Part shown: positions 41,434 to 50,100 of the stretch, piece by piece | Position numbering within the stretch: the stretch's first letter is position 1 | Layout: the number at the start of each line of letters is the position of its first letter | Assembly (NCBI GenBank): GCA_031266775.1 | Contig: JAISAQ010000028.1 | Coordinates: 1 to 50,760, forward strand | Direction: 5' to 3' | From: Treponema sp. | Lineage (GTDB): Bacteria; Spirochaetota; Spirochaetia; Treponematales; Breznakiellaceae | DNA length: 50,760 bases | Notes under the pieces: generated by a model | The model's input: only the letters and a program-made list of their open reading frames with translations | Databases searched by the model: none | Told to the model about the DNA's origin: nothing | Translations under genes and position numbers: made by a program

Positions 41434-42511
41434 CGCTTTTCATCCAGCCTTTGGCATCCGGAAGGGTTCCGTACTGGATTCCCTTGAGGGTATCCCGTAT
41501 ATACGCGGTAAGTTCCCCGGTTTTGCCGCCGTTAAAAACCGCCTTTTTTCCCTCATGGCTAAGGGACTCGATGGGGGTTGCCCCGGCGGCAGTCCCGCTG
41601 ACAAAGCATTCCCTTGTTTCATCAAGCGCTTCCTCAATATCTATCTTCCGCTCGCTGACTTTTATGCCCTTGTCCCGGGCCAGTTCTATAATGCTGGCCC
41701 TTGTTATCCCCGGAAGTATGGTATCTCCCAGTTCGGGCGTTGCCAGCTCCCCGGATTTAAGGTAGAAGAAGATGTTGCAGGATGAACCTTCTTCCACATA
41801 TTTGCGGTGTACCGCGTCAAGAAAAACGCATTCCATGTATCCCGATTCGGCGGCTTCGTGTTTTGCAAGGGCGGCTATTACATAGTTGGAACAGGCCTTG
41901 ATCCAGCCTGTTCCCCCGGGCGTTGCCCTGATCCGGCCGGTAACGACGGCGTCAAAAGTACCCGAAGAAAAATAGGAGCTTACCGGCGTACAGATAACCA
42001 GTACCCAGGGCTCGCGGCATGTATTTACCCCTATGCCCCCTTCGGCATAGGTAAAGGGCCGCACGTAAACCGAATCTGCGGTCATAAAGGAATCTTTTTC
42101 CCACTCCGTTTTATAGTACGGCCTGAAACCCAATCCGGCGTTCCGGCGCACCGTTTCGGCGCAGGCCCTGACAAAAATGTCTTCGGGAAAAGGCGGCATG
42201 AAAAGCCCCTTCATTGACTTGTAAAAACGGGACGCGTTCCGGTCCGGCCTGAAAAGCGAAAGCCCGCCGTTTCTCTGGGGCATTGCCTTGAGTCCCTCGA
42301 AACAGCCAAGCCCGTACTGGGTGGTGTAGTTTACCAGCGGCATGTCGCCGAAAAAATTCCGGGAATCGCCAAGTTTTTCAAGCTCGTCTTTGGACAGGGC
42401 CGCCTCTTCTTCCGGCTTCATGTGGGGTTTTTCCAGGTACTCTTCTTTCCAGGTTCCGTTTGTATATTTTGCCCGGAATACTACGGGATAACTGTTTAAC
42501 GCAAAGGCCAC
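41426..42511 (-). CDS. ilvE: Branched-chain amino acid aminotransferase
   Basis: 361 residues, class IV PLP aminotransferase of the longer (eukaryote-like/BCAT-II) form. The PLP lysine is Lys205 in GWIKACSNY; other conserved stretches are YGLGCFEGLKA, FRPDRNASRF, YVRPFTYAEGG and EEGSSCNIFF. Final step of Val, Leu and Ile synthesis or first step of their breakdown. GTG start with AGGAG upstream. Convergent with the GT2 gene, divergent from ychF; no operon partners. Confidence 0.94.
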   Translation of the reverse strand: MAFALNSYPVVFRAKYTNGTWKEEYLEKPHMKPEEEAALSKDELEKLGDSRNFFGDMPLVNYTTQYGLGCFEGLKAMPQRNGGLSLFRPDRNASRFYKSMKGLFMPPFPEDIFVRACAETVRRNAGLGFRPYYKTEWEKDSFMTADSVYVRPFTYAEGGIGVNTCREPWVLVICTPVSSYFSSGTFDAVVTGRIRATPGGTGWIKACSNYVIAALAKHEAAESGYMECVFLDAVHRKYVEEGSSCNIFFYLKSGELATPELGDTILPGITRASIIELARDKGIKVSERKIDIEEALDETRECFVSGTAAGATPIESLSHEGKKAVFNGGKTGELTAYIRDTLKGIQYGTLPDAKGWMKSVT

Positions 42512-42654
42512 TGTATTTCTCCTGTCTGCCTGATCGCCTGCGGCGCGGATACCGCGCGTCAGGCGGTTTCAGGATACCATGTTGAAGATTTCCTTTCAAG
42601 CGCCGCCTGTTACGGTACGTTGCATTCGGGGGGCGTTCTGTGGGATTATAGAAC

Positions 42655-43773
42655 ATGGCTCTAAACTGCGGCATTGTGGGGCTTCCCAATGTGGGCAAGT
42701 CCACTATTTTTTCGGCGCTGAGTTCCGCCCGCGCCGAGGCGGCGAATTATCCCTTCTGTACCATCAACCCCAATGTGGGCGTGGTCGATGTTCCCGATTC
42801 GAGGCTTTCGAAATTAACGGAGATTTTCAGGCCCGCGCGTACCGTGCCGGCGTCCGTGGAATTTGTCGATATCGCGGGCCTTGTCAGGGGGGCGTCAAAG
42901 GGCGAAGGGCTGGGAAACCAGTTTCTTTCCCACATACGCGAAGTGGGCGTCATAGCGCATGTGGTGCGCTGTTTTGAAGATCCCGGTATTATTCATGTAA
43001 ATAACCGCGTTGATCCGGAAGACGACATGGAAACCGTCAATATAGAGCTGGCCCTGGCCGATCTCCAGACGCTTGCCAAAAGGCGGGAACGGGCGGAGAG
43101 GTCCCTCAAGGTTCAGGGGAAGGATGAAAAGAAAAACGCCGAAACGGTTCTTTCCGCACTGGACGCGATAGCCCCCGCGCTGGAACAGGGAAAACCCGCC
43201 CGTTCCGTCCCGCTTTCGGCCGAACAGGAAGAGGCGGTGTACGACTGTCACTTCATCACCATGAAAAAACAGCTTTACGTCTGTAACATTGACGAACAGA
43301 CGGCGCGGGACGGAAACGCCCGTTCGGCGCTGGCCGGTGCGGTGCGGAAACGGGCCGCCGCCGAAGGGGCGGAGACGGTGTGCATCTGTGGAAAATTCGA
43401 GGCGGAGCTTGCCGATATCACGGACGATGCGGAAAAACGCGCCTTTCTTTCCGAATTGGGCCTGGGGGAATCAGGCCTTTCCGCCCTGATACACGCGGCG
43501 TACCGGCTTTTGGGACTGTACACCTTTTTTACCGCCGGCGCGGATGAATGCCGGGCCTGGACCATTCATTCAGGCGACAGCGCCCCGCGGGCCGCGGGGG
43601 TAATACATACGGACTTTGAAAAGGGCTTTATCAAGGCGGAAGTGTATTCTTTTGACGATATTGTACAATACGGAACCGAAGCGAAAATAAGGGAAGCGGG
43701 GAAATACCGCGTCGAGGGAAAAGACTATGTCGTCCGCGACGGGGACGTGATGTTCTTCAAATTCAACGTGTAG
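42655..43773 (+). CDS. ychF: Redox-regulated ATPase YchF
   Basis: 372 residues, Obg-related P-loop protein that prefers ATP. G1 GLPNVGKST, the conserved [14 protein letters not shown] (switch region), G3 [17 protein letters not shown], a coiled-coil insertion and the C-terminal TGS domain ([18 protein letters not shown]). Associates with ribosomes. No Shine-Dalgarno sequence precedes the ATG; GATTAT with an upstream TG (extended -10 type) ends 5 bases before it, consistent with a leaderless message. Confidence 0.95.
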   Translation: MALNCGIVGLPNVGKSTIFSALSSARAEAANYPFCTINPNVGVVDVPDSRLSKLTEIFRPARTVPASVEFVDIAGLVRGASKGEGLGNQFLSHIREVGVIAHVVRCFEDPGIIHVNNRVDPEDDMETVNIELALADLQTLAKRRERAERSLKVQGKDEKKNAETVLSALDAIAPALEQGKPARSVPLSAEQEEAVYDCHFITMKKQLYVCNIDEQTARDGNARSALAGAVRKRAAAEGAETVCICGKFEAELADITDDAEKRAFLSELGLGESGLSALIHAAYRLLGLYTFFTAGADECRAWTIHSGDSAPRAAGVIHTDFEKGFIKAEVYSFDDIVQYGTEAKIREAGKYRVEGKDYVVRDGDVMFFKFNV

Positions 43774-43844
43774 AATTCAAGCGCGCCCTGGCGGCCGGCC
43801 CGGAGGGGGTTACGGCGCAGCCGCCCGGCCCGTGGCGGGCGCCG

Positions 43845-45608
43845 CTAATTGCTTTTCCGGGGAACCACAATCATGTCCGGTCGGCGGAGGGAGCCAAGCA
43901 ATTCCGCCGACGGATAGTACCGGTTCCGGCCCATCATGCTGATGTCGTCCCCATAGCGGAAGCTGTTCGACCCCCAGTCGCCGGGAATGGGATCGTAGAT
44001 GACAAAGTATTCGCCGTCAAGCGAATAGCCCTTGATCACGATGTAGTGTCCCACCGAATCGTTGTAGTATTTACCGAAGAGATCCTGGGCAGGGTCCTGG
44101 CGGGTGGTTTTGACGCCGTTGGTATGGAAGAGCACAATGGCTATGCCTCCCGAATCGATCACGTCCTTTACCTGCTGTACGGTTCTTACCGGGGAAATGG
44201 CCGCGGGAACCTCGTTTTTCTTTATGACGGCGAACAGTTCTTCAAGACTGGTTCCGCCTTCCCCCTGCCACCCCACGGATTCGCGCACCGAAGAAACGGG
44301 AAAGTACTTTCCTATAGACCAGCCTATGGCCATGGAGGCCGAAGCCGGGCCGCAGTTTGAGGTTGTGCCGGTGTTGAACTGGGTGCGGTACCAGTTGAAA
44401 TTTTCCTGGGCGGCGGCGTGCATGGTGGGGACGGGGCTTACGAAAATGGAGTAGTACTGTTCAGGGTGGCTTGCCTCGCGCACGGTAACCCCGTAGAAAC
44501 CGGGCTTTGTAAACCTGACCTTGGTAAGGTACTGATCCGATTCGCTGAAATCCAGAGGCGCCGCGCCGACGGACGGATAGCGGGCCACGGCGGTGATGAT
44601 CCCGTTTACCACGAAAAAATCGTCCGGCGAAGAAAGCGTTATGAATTTGGTTGTGCTGTATTCGGCCGCCGATTCCGGGTGGGGCACGTCTATATAGACG
44701 GAATTGGAACGGTAAATGATCCCCGAAGCGTCACGGGCGGTAAGCCGGGCCACATAGGTCTTGGGCACGGTGTACTCGTATATGGGATCGGGCCTGAACC
44801 CGCGTTTTCCGTCGCCGAAATCCCACTCAAAGGACTGCAGGGTTTCCGCCGGAGGGTCCACAATGGAGAAGTGCACCGTAATGCCTGAACCCGCCAAGTC
44901 CCCGCTGGCCCTTGTCTCATAGGAAATGCGCGCCTGACGCGTCCCCGCCTGGGCGGCGGTATTCCGCCGGGGCTGGCGCGCCATCTGCCCGGAGGCCGCC
45001 TTTTCATTGTCGTAGGAAGGAATTTTGATGACCGTTCCTGTCCGTATCCTGTTGGGATTGGCGATGCGGTTATAATAGGCCAGAACATCAAGGGGAATGG
45101 AATACGCATAGGCGATTTCGGAAAGGGTTTCCTCAGGCCTGACGCGGTACTCGAAATCGGCGGAACGGTCCGTTTCCGAGGTTCCCGCCCCGGTCCGCTC
45201 CTCACTGCCGTCCCAGGCGGAAAGCGCCGCCCAGTCCTGATCCTCGGGGGGCAGTATCAGTATGTCCCCGGGGGACCCTTCCGGTACGGACGCCGCCGCG
45301 CCGTTCAGCACGGCGACCATGCTGTCCGGGGGCAGTTCCGGGGATATGAGCGCGAACGAAACAAGGAAAACCGCTCCGGCCCCCAGCAGGGCGGCGCATG
45401 AGACAAAAACGGCCTTTGGCATAAACGGATTGCTGCATACGGCGCGGACCAAGCCGCCCGGCAGATCCCCAATGGCCCTTAAACAGCCTGCGGCGATCCC
45501 CGGCAATTTCCAAACCGGAAATGTAATGTGTAATTTCATGCGGCGCCGCAGTATACGCGGCAGGCGCCGGCGCTTTGCCGGTTTCTGGTTCAGTAACAAC
45601 CCCTCCAT
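43845..45608 (-). CDS. Envelope-anchored C39-like cysteine protease with LysM and PKD domains
   Basis: 587 residues. Basic N-terminus, one membrane helix (about 64-88), a low-complexity linker, LysM (about 153-198: YRVRPEETLSEIAYAYSIPL), PKD (about 228-308: FEWDFGDGKRGF), an Ig-like linker and a papain-like C39_2 peptidase: Cys419 in SNCGPASASMAIG, His521 in GHYIVIKGYS, Asp539 in YDP. It should sit in the periplasm attached to peptidoglycan and cut a peptide or crosslink there; the substrate is unknown. GAGGAG lies 11 bases before the ATG. Downstream of pcm on the same strand after 225 bases. Confidence 0.88.
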   Translation of the reverse strand: MEGLLLNQKPAKRRRLPRILRRRMKLHITFPVWKLPGIAAGCLRAIGDLPGGLVRAVCSNPFMPKAVFVSCAALLGAGAVFLVSFALISPELPPDSMVAVLNGAAASVPEGSPGDILILPPEDQDWAALSAWDGSEERTGAGTSETDRSADFEYRVRPEETLSEIAYAYSIPLDVLAYYNRIANPNRIRTGTVIKIPSYDNEKAASGQMARQPRRNTAAQAGTRQARISYETRASGDLAGSGITVHFSIVDPPAETLQSFEWDFGDGKRGFRPDPIYEYTVPKTYVARLTARDASGIIYRSNSVYIDVPHPESAAEYSTTKFITLSSPDDFFVVNGIITAVARYPSVGAAPLDFSESDQYLTKVRFTKPGFYGVTVREASHPEQYYSIFVSPVPTMHAAAQENFNWYRTQFNTGTTSNCGPASASMAIGWSIGKYFPVSSVRESVGWQGEGGTSLEELFAVIKKNEVPAAISPVRTVQQVKDVIDSGGIAIVLFHTNGVKTTRQDPAQDLFGKYYNDSVGHYIVIKGYSLDGEYFVIYDPIPGDWGSNSFRYGDDISMMGRNRYYPSAELLGSLRRPDMIVVPRKSN

Positions 45609-45687
45609 TGTAAATAATGCTCCTCATTGCATTATCGGAACAAAAAAAAGAATTCTTATACGCGAATTCCCGAAACGTTTTACAACG

Positions 45688-45723
45688 AAAGTTTTTCAAT
45701 AACTAAAATCATTGAAAAACTTT
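45688..45723. other. Perfect long inverted repeat
   Basis: 13-base arms AAAGTTTTTCAAT and ATTGAAAAACTTT with a 10-nt loop, between pcm and the C39 protease gene. It shares the TTCAATAAC core with the hairpin at 36657-36692, so the two may belong to one element family. Confidence 0.65.
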
Positions 45724-45791
45724 AACACATAAAACATACTATATCACGGAAAAACGCGCTTGTCCACAATATGCGGAAACTCTTTTAAAAT

Positions 45792-45812
45792 TAACGGGGC
45801 GTTATACCGTTA
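45792..45812 (-). terminator. Weak terminator-like hairpin after pcm
   Basis: On the minus strand, TAACGG and CCGTTA arms with a 9-nt loop, then ATTTT. Lies 22 bases after the pcm stop. Confidence 0.4.
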
Positions 45813-45833
45813 GCCGCCGCGATTGCGGCCGCC

Positions 45834-46874
45834 TTATTCTTCTTCCTGGACGGCCCTGTAGGAACTGCCCGCCTCATTGCGGAAAGGAATAAATTTAACG
45901 CCCATTCCGTTGTAGACATCCCGGCGGCTTATGACGATGGCCCCTTCTTCGGTGACTTCCTTTTTAACTTCCATGATATACTGCCGGCTTGGGGGGCCCA
46001 GGGGCAGCACCATGATTCCCCCCGGTTTAAGCTGCCTGAGAAGGGGAGGGGGTATGTGATCGATGGAACAGGTGACGATGATTTTGTCAAAGGGGGCGTA
46101 TTTTTCCCATCCGTAGTACCCGTCGTCCAGTTTGCGGTTTATGGAACCGTAGGAGGGAAAGGATTTTTCGAAATCCCGGTAGAGCTGATCCGTTTCTATA
46201 AAGAGCGGTTTGATGATTTCTATTGTGTATACTTCGGTTGTCAGGTAGGAAAGTATGGCCGATTGATACCCGGAGCCGGTGCCAATTTCCAGGACCTTGT
46301 CGCCGGGCTGGACGTTCAGCGTGGTGGTCATCATGGCGACAACGTCGGGATCGGTAATGGTCGCGCCGTAACCTATGGGCAGCCATGTGTCGGCGTATTC
46401 GAAACCCCGGTTCGCCGCGCGGACAAAATGCTCGCGGGGAACAAGGAGAAAGGCGCGCAGATCTTCGGTCCGCTTTAATTCTTTTGAATTTTTGACGAAA
46501 TTTTCCGCCAGTTCCCATCTTTTTTCAAGGAATTCGGGGGAATCGCTCCTGTTGGCCTGCATCCAGGAAAGCCAGGACTCCCTGGTTTCTATGGACATGG
46601 ACTGGGCGAAGGCCGGACCGTTGTATTTTTTGCTTCCGGGGAGCGTTTCATAGGCAAGACCGTACTCCGGGCTGTCTTTTCCCTTTTCGGCGGCTATCTT
46701 GGTAACTTCCTCCACCGCCAGCTGCGCCGCCACTTCTTCGTACGCCGCAACCCGTTCCGATTTTGCGGAAACCGCGAGGGGAAGGAAGAGGCCGAACAGG
46801 AAACCCAGCATGAGGCCGCTTACCATAATAACAACGCTGAAGACGGACACGGGCCGTCTGAAAAAGGAAAACAT
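45834..46874 (-). CDS. pcm: Protein-L-isoaspartate O-methyltransferase-like, membrane-anchored
   Basis: 346 residues, far longer than the usual 210. An N-terminal membrane helix (about 7-35) and a 110-residue helical extension precede the PCMT domain: VPREHFV, YADTWLPIGYGATITDP, the SAM site VLEIGTGSGYQSAIL, DDGYYGW, IIVTCSIDHIPPPLL and LKPGGIMVLPLG. These are the family's diagnostic blocks, so methylation of isoaspartyl residues is likely, here on the far side of, or at, the membrane. The ATG at 46874 is chosen because an in-frame ATG 6 codons upstream lies inside the -10 box. The leader is then only about 6 bases. Confidence 0.88.
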   Translation of the reverse strand: MFSFFRRPVSVFSVVIMVSGLMLGFLFGLFLPLAVSAKSERVAAYEEVAAQLAVEEVTKIAAEKGKDSPEYGLAYETLPGSKKYNGPAFAQSMSIETRESWLSWMQANRSDSPEFLEKRWELAENFVKNSKELKRTEDLRAFLLVPREHFVRAANRGFEYADTWLPIGYGATITDPDVVAMMTTTLNVQPGDKVLEIGTGSGYQSAILSYLTTEVYTIEIIKPLFIETDQLYRDFEKSFPSYGSINRKLDDGYYGWEKYAPFDKIIVTCSIDHIPPPLLRQLKPGGIMVLPLGPPSRQYIMEVKKEVTEEGAIVISRRDVYNGMGVKFIPFRNEAGSSYRAVQEEE

Positions 46875-46887
46875 AACTTTATACTGT

Positions 46888-46916
46888 ATCATAGGTTTTC
46901 ACGGAATGAATGTCAA
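46888..46916 (-). promoter_or_regulatory. Strong pcm promoter
   Basis: On the minus strand: perfect TTGACA (46916-46911), 17-base spacer, TATGAT (46893-46888), 13 bases before the start codon. Confidence 0.8.
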
Positions 46917-46952
46917 CATTGCGCGGCAAAAGGATCTTTACGCCCGCCGTGG

Positions 46953-46981
46953 TTGTGGTTTGTCAAATTCCCCGTTATACT
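46953..46981 (+). promoter_or_regulatory. Promoter of the spermidine-synthase-like gene
   Basis: TTGTGG (46953-46958), 17-base spacer, TATACT (46976-46981). Predicted start near 46988, just before a small ORF. Confidence 0.6.
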
Positions 46982-47003
46982 GTTTTTGGTTAACGGAAGG
47001 GCC

Positions 47004-47066
47004 ATGTTAAGGGCGCCGTTTTTGGCGGTCTTCCCGCTGTTGATCTTTGGAGTACCTTATTTATGA
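47004..47066 (+). CDS. 20-residue hydrophobic leader ORF
   Basis: Begins MLRAPFLAVFPLL, with GGAAGG 3 bases before its ATG, right after the predicted transcription start. Its TGA overlaps the ATG of the following 829-residue gene (ATGA). It may be a real small membrane peptide or a translational-coupling leader. No homologue is known to me. Confidence 0.4.
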   Translation: MLRAPFLAVFPLLIFGVPYL

Positions 47067-49552
47067 AGAACGCAAAACTGGTTGCCCTGTTTCTGGTTTC
47101 CGTCGCGGGAATATCCTATGAATTGTGCGTCATGCGGATCTTTTCGGTCGGAGGCTGGTCAAGTTTCGGTTCGCTGGTTATTTCCACCGCTCTTTTGGGC
47201 ATAGGCCTTTCGGGGATCATCCTTTCTTTTATAGACGAATGGGTAAGGGAATACGCGGATATAATCCTGGCCGTTATCGCCGCCGTTCTTCCCCTGCTTA
47301 TGGCGCTGGGGGTTATTACCGCCCAGATGGTTCCTTTCAACCCCCTTCTTTTGGCCTCCGATCCGCGCCAGCTCTGGTTTATCGGCGCCTATTATATTAT
47401 TTACGGCGTTCCCTTCTTCGCCGTCGCCGCCTTTACCGGCGTCGCGTTTATCGCCCTGCGTGAACGCATCATGCGCGTGTATTTCTGGAACATGATAGGT
47501 TCCGGCGCGGGGGGGCTTTTCATTGTTCTTTTTATGTTCGCCCTTCCTCCCCGGTATCTTGTCCTTCCCATTCTGGTCCTTACCATTGCCGCCGCCCTCT
47601 TCGCCTGCGCGGGGGACAGCGGCGAGTTTCCCGTGCCGGGCCTTTTGGCCCTGATAGTAACCGGCCTTGGGTCAATCTGCCTTGTTTTTTTCAAGGGAGA
47701 CATACGGGTCTCGGATTTCAAGGATGTAAGCGGGGTGCGGAAATTCGAGGATACCAAACTGGTTCACCATTCCTACGGGCCCGGAGGCGAATACCACGTC
47801 TACGCGTCCCGGTATTTTCATTTTGCCCCCGGCCTTTCCGATAACGCGGACAGCGAAAGTGCCGGCGCGTCTTTTCAGCCCTATTGGGGGCTCTTTATTG
47901 ACGGCGGGGGGCCCATAGGAATAATGGGAAGCCCCCGTGAAAATAACCAGGTTTACATGGACTACCTTCCCATGGCCGCTCCCTACACCATACTCACAAA
48001 GCCCGATGTCCTGCTTGTCAACCTGAGCGGCGGCATCAACGCCCAGCTTGCCCGGTACAAGGAGGCCGGAAAAATCGACATTGTGGAGCCTTCCGCCGAG
48101 ATGATACGTTTGATGCGGGACGATCCGAATGTTTCCCGGTTCAACGGGGATCTTCTCAGGTCGGGAAACATCAACATCATGCAGGGGGAAGCCAGATCCT
48201 TCTGCGCGGATCACGGAAACGCCTATGATCTGATAGAAATAAGCCTTGTGGATTCGGTGGGTTTTTCCAGTTCCGTAGGATACCCCATTCATGAAGATTT
48301 CAAGTTCACCGCGGAGGCGTTCACCGAGTATTTCGGGGCGCTCAGGGAAGGCGGGGTGCTTTCGGTAACTGTCTGGGACAGCCTTACCCCTCCCCGGAAT
48401 GTACCCAGGCTCCTTAACACCATTATTACCGCCATGAAGGAATCGGGCCTTTCCGCGCCGGAGCAAAGCCTTTACGCGTTCAGCCTCCTCAGGTCTACTT
48501 CGACCATACTTGTCAAGAAAGGACCCTTTACCGAGGTGGATCTGTATTATCTGGACAATTTTGTAAGGACCCGTTCCTTCGAATTTCTGTATGTTCCCGG
48601 CATGGAGCTTCCCCTGCGCAATATCAACATCCTCATGGGAGTCTACCGCAGCCATTTTGAGGGCCGCGAGGCGGATGTGGAAAGCTATTCCAACGCCGAC
48701 ATGTACCGGGCGGTGATTCCGGGGTTTTTCGCGGGCAGGGGAGAGGAAATTGAAAGGGAATATATTTTTGACATCAGGCCCATGCGGGATTCCCGGCCCT
48801 ACTACACAGGGTACCTCAAACTTGAAAATCTTTCGATGTACATGGACAGGAGAGAGGACATTTCCGAGGAATGGGGCCACCTTCTTCTTCTGGCCCTTCT
48901 TGTGCAGTCCTGTATCTTCGGCTTTATCGTCATTGTCATTCCCCTTATAGGCCACAGGAAGGAACTCTTCCGCAGCGGGGTGGACATAGGCAGCACCATT
49001 GGGGTGATCTTCTACTACGCCGGGCTGGGAATGGGCTACATGCTTATTGAAATTTACCTGATTCAGCGGCTGGCGGTCTTTCTTTCCAATCCCACCTATT
49101 CGGCCAGCATCGTCATTACCGTCATGCTGATATTTTCCGCCCTGGGGAACCTGGCGTCAGGCCTTGTTAAACGGTTCCGTATTTTTGTGGTTCCCGCGGC
49201 CTGTGCCCTTGCGGCCCTTGTCTTTTTGTTTTACATTTTCGGCCTTGACGGTTTTCTCGGCTATTTCCGTTCGTCTTCCCTTTTTGTCCGCGTGCTGGTA
49301 TCCGCGCTGATCATAGCCCCGTCGGCTTTCTTTATGGGGGCGCCCTACCCGAACGGCCTGGACAGCCTCCAGGAAAACAAAAGCAATCTTATGCCGTGGG
49401 CCTGGGGGATGAACGGCGGCCTTTCGCTTGTAGGAAGCGCCCTGGCCCGCGTCCTTGCGGTGTCAAGCGGGTTTCCGGTTCTTCTGGGCGTGGGGATCTT
49501 TGTGTACGTCATGGTAGGCGCCCTTTTTCCGGTTAATTTAAGAAGGGGGTGA
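47063..49552 (+). CDS. Polytopic membrane protein with a degenerate spermidine-synthase-like domain
   Basis: 829 residues. About seven N-terminal helices (to about 215), a central methyltransferase-fold domain (about 225-575) and about six C-terminal helices. The central part follows the spermidine synthase pattern, but the key motifs are altered: the SAM-binding GGGDG is LSGGIN, the acidic loop is DIVEPSAEM, and the catalytic Asp stretch after the DLIE strand reads ISLVDS. Aminopropyl transfer is therefore doubtful; a transporter or a different transferase is possible. This fused build occurs in several bacteria as membrane 'spermidine synthase'. Own GGAG lies 10 bases upstream, plus coupling to the leader ORF. 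Confidence 0.82.
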   Translation: MKNAKLVALFLVSVAGISYELCVMRIFSVGGWSSFGSLVISTALLGIGLSGIILSFIDEWVREYADIILAVIAAVLPLLMALGVITAQMVPFNPLLLASDPRQLWFIGAYYIIYGVPFFAVAAFTGVAFIALRERIMRVYFWNMIGSGAGGLFIVLFMFALPPRYLVLPILVLTIAAALFACAGDSGEFPVPGLLALIVTGLGSICLVFFKGDIRVSDFKDVSGVRKFEDTKLVHHSYGPGGEYHVYASRYFHFAPGLSDNADSESAGASFQPYWGLFIDGGGPIGIMGSPRENNQVYMDYLPMAAPYTILTKPDVLLVNLSGGINAQLARYKEAGKIDIVEPSAEMIRLMRDDPNVSRFNGDLLRSGNINIMQGEARSFCADHGNAYDLIEISLVDSVGFSSSVGYPIHEDFKFTAEAFTEYFGALREGGVLSVTVWDSLTPPRNVPRLLNTIITAMKESGLSAPEQSLYAFSLLRSTSTILVKKGPFTEVDLYYLDNFVRTRSFEFLYVPGMELPLRNINILMGVYRSHFEGREADVESYSNADMYRAVIPGFFAGRGEEIEREYIFDIRPMRDSRPYYTGYLKLENLSMYMDRREDISEEWGHLLLLALLVQSCIFGFIVIVIPLIGHRKELFRSGVDIGSTIGVIFYYAGLGMGYMLIEIYLIQRLAVFLSNPTYSASIVITVMLIFSALGNLASGLVKRFRIFVVPAACALAALVFLFYIFGLDGFLGYFRSSSLFVRVLVSALIIAPSAFFMGAPYPNGLDSLQENKSNLMPWAWGMNGGLSLVGSALARVLAVSSGFPVLLGVGIFVYVMVGALFPVNLRRG

Positions 49553-49564
49553 CAAGGGGGTGTT

Positions 49565-50008
49565 ATGATAGAACCAGGCGCGTTGCAACGGTATTCGCTT
49601 TTCGGCGGGATTGCCGAAGAACAGATGCGGAAGATCCTTCCGCTTATGGAGCACGAATCCTATGAGGCGGGGGACGACATCATTGTCGAAGGCCAGCGGA
49701 ACGACAGGATACGCTTTATTGCGGAAGGCAGGACGGCGGCGGTAAAAAAAGGGATCGTCCTTTCCGAATTCAAGGAAGGGGACGCCTTTGGAGAAATGGA
49801 GGTCCTTGACGTGATGCCTTCCGCGGCCACCATCAAGGCCCTTTCCGGCGTCCGTGTAATGTCCATGTCCAACAGGTCCCTGCGGGAAATTTACCGGCTC
49901 GATATTAAGGCTTTTTCCATCATTATCATGAATCTTGCGCGGGACCTTTCCCGCCGCCTGCGCAAAATGGATGAAAAGGCGGCCGGACCGGAATGGGATC
50001 TGAACTAG
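49565..50008 (+). CDS. Stand-alone cyclic-nucleotide-binding domain protein
   Basis: 147 residues. CRP-like beta-roll: YSLFGGIAEEQMRKILPLM, IIVEGQRNDRIRFIAEG and the phosphate-binding cassette GDAFGEMEVLDVMPSAAT. Here the usual Arg of the cassette (RSAT) is replaced by Ser (PSAAT), so cAMP/cGMP binding may be lost or altered. No DNA-binding HTH follows; the C-terminus is a helix ending SRRLRKMDEKA. AAGGGGG lies upstream and the gene is 12 bases after the membrane protein, so they are probably co-transcribed. Such short CNB proteins are common in spirochaetes; the role is unknown. Confidence 0.85.
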   Translation: MIEPGALQRYSLFGGIAEEQMRKILPLMEHESYEAGDDIIVEGQRNDRIRFIAEGRTAAVKKGIVLSEFKEGDAFGEMEVLDVMPSAATIKALSGVRVMSMSNRSLREIYRLDIKAFSIIIMNLARDLSRRLRKMDEKAAGPEWDLN

Positions 50009-50100
50009 AGCTCGTACACGATTGTAACAGTGGATATATGAAGAATTGTATAAACCGCGAAGATACTATGATTTGAATTATCGGGAGCAAGTGGTATTCT

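Noticed and set aside
47672-48955. 427-codon minus-strand open frame inside the spermidine-synthase-like gene
   Set aside because: Antisense shadow of a GC-rich gene; no recognisable domain, and it sits wholly inside a convincing membrane protein.
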